From: Salinibacterium sp. dk2585
GTDB lineage: Bacteria; Actinomycetota; Actinomycetes; Actinomycetales; Microbacteriaceae
Reading direction: 5' to 3'
Assembly (NCBI RefSeq): GCF_008001035.1
Contig: NZ_CP042856.1
Coordinates: forward strand, 2,108,001-2,172,000
Length of the DNA stretch: 64,000 nt
The stretch's first letter is position 1, and each line of letters opens with the position of its first letter. A program made the position numbers and the translations under genes. This document shows positions 61,200 through 64,000 of the stretch, in pieces. The notes beneath the pieces were generated by a model. That model did no database searches, had not been told where the DNA came from, and saw only the letters and a program-made list of their open reading frames with translations.

Positions 61200-61988
61200 T
61201 TGTCGACACCCACCAATGGGCGCGCGAATGAGCAGCTGTCTCCCCGACGACTCGCCGTCGAGGTCGCGATCGTGCTCGGGCTGTCGCTCGGGGCATCCGC
61301 CCTCTACTCCATCGTCGCCATCATCAACCGGCTGACGCGGGAGGAGACACTCTCGCAACAGACCGCCACGCTCAACACCTCGCTGAGTTCGCGGCCCGTG
61401 TTCGACCTCATCTATCAGGTCATGGGGGTCTTCTTCGACCTCATGCCCGTGGCCCTCGTCTGCTACCTGCTGTGGAACGCGGCACGCCCGCACCTCGGCG
61501 CGCTGGGTCTCGACCTCCAGCACCCCGCCCGCGACACGCTCCACGCCGTCGCGCTCGCACTCGTCATCGGCATCCCGGGGCTCGGGCTCTACCTCCTTGG
61601 CCGCGAACTCGGCATCACCGTGACGGTCGTGCCGACCGCCCTCGACGAGCACTGGTGGACCGTGCCCGTGCTGCTGCTCTCCGCCGCGCGCGCCGGCATC
61701 GTGGAGGAGGTCATCGCGGTCGGCTACCTGCGCGACCGGCTCAAACGGATCGGATGGGGGCCATGGGCCTTCATCGTCGCGAGCGCCCTCCTGCGCGCCT
61801 GTTACCACCTGTACCAGGGCTTCGGCGCCTTCGTGGGCAACCTGGCAATGGGCGTGCTCTTCGCATGGCTCTATCACCGCACCGGCCGACTGCTCCCCCT
61901 CGTGATTGCGCACTTCCTCATCGACGCGGCCGTCTTCGTCGGGTACCCCTGGGCGGCGGCGACATTCCCCGCCCTGCTGGCCCCGTGA
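61200..61988 (+). CDS. CPBP-family intramembrane metalloprotease (CAAX protease-like)
   Basis: 262 aa, about seven hydrophobic helices. Motif 1 EEVIAVGYLRDRL (Glu pair and Arg), motif 2 YHLYQGFGAFVGNLAMG (His), motif 3 IAHFLIDAAV (His), the set that forms the active site in this family. Substrates of bacterial members are mostly unknown. The start is a TTG at 61200, chosen because GAAGGAG lies 7 nt upstream; the frame is open 18 bp further but without a site. Confidence 0.85.
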   Translation: MSTPTNGRANEQLSPRRLAVEVAIVLGLSLGASALYSIVAIINRLTREETLSQQTATLNTSLSSRPVFDLIYQVMGVFFDLMPVALVCYLLWNAARPHLGALGLDLQHPARDTLHAVALALVIGIPGLGLYLLGRELGITVTVVPTALDEHWWTVPVLLLSAARAGIVEEVIAVGYLRDRLKRIGWGPWAFIVASALLRACYHLYQGFGAFVGNLAMGVLFAWLYHRTGRLLPLVIAHFLIDAAVFVGYPWAAATFPALLAP

Positions 61989-62073
61989 CATCCGCTCGCG
62001 CGGGCTCGTAGAAACGCCGGTGGATATGTTGGCGAAGGCGACATACCACGGGTAGACCCATCTCACCAGTCTC

Positions 62074-62106
62074 TTGACACTCGTTTGCGGGCCATGTTTG
62101 AGTGTC
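62074..62106 (+). promoter_or_regulatory. TTGACA and inverted repeat before the symporter operon
   Basis: TTGACA at 62074-62079 is a clear -35. A perfect 7-bp inverted repeat GACACTC (62076-62082) / GAGTGTC (62100-62106) overlaps it and the expected -10 region, about 68 bp before the DUF485 gene. It could be an operator; the -10 is not well resolved. Confidence 0.45.
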
Positions 62107-62173
62107 CCCGCAGCACGCAATGCCGCGTGCTTCCCGTCCGGCGTATCACGCCTCGACAAGGCAAGGGAATCGC

Positions 62174-62518
62174 ATGAGTAATGACGCTCGCAGTGCACCG
62201 CCAACCGATTTCGCAGAGGTCGAGGCCTCGGAACCGTTCACACGACTGAAGAAGCGTCACCGCTCCTTCGTGTGGCCACTCACCATCGCCTTCCTCGTCT
62301 GGTACTTCGCTTACGTCCTTCTCGCCTCCTACGCGCCCGACTTCATGTCGACCAAGGTGTGGGGCAACATCAACATCGGTCTCCTCCTCGGCCTCGGCCA
62401 GTTCGTCTCCACCTTCGCCATCACGACCTGGTACGTGTCATTCGCGAACCGGCAGCTCGACCCTCTCGCGGCAGAGATCCGTGCCGACCTCGAAGCCCGT
62501 GAAGGAGTTGCACCATGA
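62174..62518 (+). CDS. DUF485 family membrane protein
   Basis: 114 aa with two helices (about 34-56 and 70-94) and the family pattern: RLKKRHRSFVWPLTIAFL, FMSTKVWGNINIGLLLGLGQF, and ITTWYVSFANRQLDPLA. These proteins are found almost always in front of an acetate-type symporter (YjcH-ActP). ATG 62174 with AAGGGA upstream. The stop overlaps the next start (ATGA). Confidence 0.92.
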   Translation: MSNDARSAPPTDFAEVEASEPFTRLKKRHRSFVWPLTIAFLVWYFAYVLLASYAPDFMSTKVWGNINIGLLLGLGQFVSTFAITTWYVSFANRQLDPLAAEIRADLEAREGVAP

Positions 62519-64000
62519 ACCGCACCGACATCATTCGCGCCGCCTTGGAGTCGACCGAGATCGGCGACCCCATCCTCAACATCTCTATCTTCGGCGCCTT
62601 CGTGCTGGTCACCCTCGTGATCGTGCTGAGGGCCAGTCGCAACAACAAGACCGCAGCCGATTACTACGCGGCGGGGCGTTCCTTCACCGGACCCCAGAAC
62701 GGCACCGCGATCGCGGGCGACTACCTCTCCGCGGCATCCTTCCTCGGCATCTGTGGGGCCATCGCCGTCAACGGCTACGACGGCTTCCTCTACTCGATCG
62801 GGTTCCTCGTTGCCTGGCTCGTCGCGCTTCTGCTCGTCGCCGAGCTCATGCGCAACACGGGCAAGTTCACGATGGCCGACGTGCTCTCGTTCCGGCTCAA
62901 GCAGCGGCCCGTGCGCCTCGCGGCGGCCACCACGACACTCGCGGTGTGCTTCTTCTACCTGCTCGCGCAGATGGCCGGTGCAGGCGGGCTCGTCTCGCTG
63001 CTCCTCGGCATCGACGACAAGCTCGGCCAGTCCGTCGTCGTCGCCGTCGTGGGTGCGCTCATGATCCTCTACGTGCTCGTCGGGGGTATGAAGGGCACCA
63101 CGTGGGTGCAGATCATCAAGGCGGTGCTGCTCATCGCTGGCGCCTTCGTCATGACGGTGTGGGTGCTCGCGCTGTACGGCTTCAACCTCTCCGAGCTCCT
63201 GGGCGCTGCGGCATCCGTCGGCGGCGAAGACGTATTGAGCCCCGGAAAGCAGTACGGCATCAGCGACCTCACCCGCCTCGACTTCGTGTCACTCGCGCTC
63301 GCGCTCGTGCTCGGAACTGCGGGCCTGCCCCACGTGCTCATGCGCTTCTACACCGTGCCGACGGCACGAGAGGCCCGCCGGTCGGTCGTGTGGGCCATCT
63401 GGCTCATCGGCGCGTTCTACCTCTTCACGCTCGTGCTCGGCTATGGAGCCGGAGCACTCATCGGCGGCGAGCGCATCCTCGAGGCCCCCGGCGGGGTGAA
63501 TTCCGCTGCGCCGCTCCTGGCGTTCGAGCTCGGCGGCCCGCTGCTGCTGGGCTTCATCTCGGCCGTTGCGTTCGCTACGATCCTGGCAGTCGTCGCAGGA
63601 CTGACCATCACTGCCGCCGCATCGTTCTCCCACGACGTCTACGCAAGCGTCATCAAGAAGGGCAAGCCCGGCCCGGGCACGGAGGTCAAGGTCGCGCGCA
63701 TCACGGTCGTCGCGATCGGCATCCTCGCGATCGTCGGCGGCATCGGCGTGCAGGGTCAGAACATCGCCTTCCTCGTGGCCCTGGCCTTCGCCGTTGCGGC
63801 GTCGGCAAACCTCCCGACCATCATCTACTCGCTTTTCTGGCGCAAGTTCAGCACCCGGGGCGCGCTGTGGAGCATGTACGGCGGTCTCGGGTCGGCGGTC
63901 ATCCTCATCGCGTTCTCCGGTGTCGTCTCCGGCAGCGAGACGTCGATGATCCCCGGCGTGGACTTCTCCTGGTTCCCGCTGAACAACCCCGGCATCATCT
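62515..64000 (+). CDS. Sodium/solute symporter, cation:acetate (ActP/MctC) type, 5' part
   Basis: The frame is open from ATG 62515 to the window end (495 codons, no stop), so the C-terminus is missing. SSS-family features: first helix at about 20-38, SNNKTAADYYAAGR-like loop with Gly-Arg, GDYLSAASFLGI (Na+-site region), TTWVQIIKAVLL, LGTAGLPHVLMRFYTV, and the FATILAVVAGLTITAAASFSHDVY block, which is the typical ActP signature. Monocarboxylate uptake (acetate, propionate, pyruvate) is likely. GAAGGAG 7 nt upstream of the start. Confidence 0.92.
   Translation, partial: MNRTDIIRAALESTEIGDPILNISIFGAFVLVTLVIVLRASRNNKTAADYYAAGRSFTGPQNGTAIAGDYLSAASFLGICGAIAVNGYDGFLYSIGFLVAWLVALLLVAELMRNTGKFTMADVLSFRLKQRPVRLAAATTTLAVCFFYLLAQMAGAGGLVSLLLGIDDKLGQSVVVAVVGALMILYVLVGGMKGTTWVQIIKAVLLIAGAFVMTVWVLALYGFNLSELLGAAASVGGEDVLSPGKQYGISDLTRLDFVSLALALVLGTAGLPHVLMRFYTVPTAREARRSVVWAIWLIGAFYLFTLVLGYGAGALIGGERILEAPGGVNSAAPLLAFELGGPLLLGFISAVAFATILAVVAGLTITAAASFSHDVYASVIKKGKPGPGTEVKVARITVVAIGILAIVGGIGVQGQNIAFLVALAFAVAASANLPTIIYSLFWRKFSTRGALWSMYGGLGSAVILIAFSGVVSGSETSMIPGVDFSWFPLNNPGII

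Overview
The window is a gene-dense (about 65-70% G+C) piece of actinobacterial chromosome. It most likely comes from a member of the Microbacteriaceae. Support for this: a mycothiol-type deacetylase, the AdnA/AdnB helicase-nuclease pair, small DUF3107 and DUF3117 proteins, a UPF0182 membrane protein, a TatB, many leaderless promoters, and strong enrichment of the hexamer GGATGC/GCATCC. I see no insertion sequence, prophage, CRISPR array or rRNA; one initiator tRNA is present. Nearly all of it is vertically inherited core genome.

Layout. 1-780: end of a hypothetical (possibly EcsC-like) gene. 799-4849 (minus): a four-gene envelope glycopolymer cluster (two GT2 glycosyltransferases, a CDP-alcohol phosphatidyltransferase, a CDP-glycerol-type polymerase). 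4934-11530: HtrA protease, an aminotransferase, a two-component pair whose response regulator carries a PIG-L deacetylase as its output domain, and a nitrilase-family hydrolase. 11615-11691: tRNA-fMet. 11766-34556: a block that, from memory, parallels M. tuberculosis Rv3193c-Rv3211: UPF0182, PDZ/Lon-like protease, DUF2342 metalloprotease-like protein, ThiF/TOMM-like protein, UvrD2, NudC, a degenerate APH-fold protein, AdnB, AdnA, DUF3107, later the MiaE-like protein and the DEAD-box helicase. A PfkB kinase, SurE, VanZ and an aldo-keto reductase are interspersed. 34561-38519: PHP phosphoesterase, EEP-family membrane protein, an orphan 63-aa ORF behind an array of dyad repeats, and aminopeptidase P. 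38536-53537: a second block resembling Rv1165-Rv1232c in content: a stress-type membrane protein, MgtE-like cytosolic protein, DUF1003, Mrp, an aldehyde dehydrogenase, TatB, O-methyltransferase, DUF3117, DapE/DapD, citrate synthase, 7Fe ferredoxin, MshB-like protein, an LPXTG protein and TypA. 53626-60835: an LpqW-like lipoprotein and a Dpp/Opp peptide ABC transporter operon. 61200-64000: a CPBP protease, then DUF485 and a cation/acetate-type symporter cut by the window end.

Most interesting. (i) The histidine kinase / response regulator-PIG-L pair (7752-10645): the regulator has a complete phospho-acceptor site and a complete metal-dependent deacetylase site, suggesting phosphorylation-controlled deacetylation rather than transcription. 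(ii) The 16-bp-period dyad array at 36568-36639 before the orphan small ORF. (iii) Two identical 63-bp palindromic elements in tandem at 43626-43758. (iv) Three proteins with family-defining residues lost: NudC without any cysteine, an APH-fold protein without catalytic residues, and a CDP-alcohol phosphatidyltransferase with His at the fourth Asp position. (v) At least fourteen genes with a TANNNT -10 element ending 6-7 nt before the start codon, including three very compact divergent promoters, one of them serving dapE and dapD.
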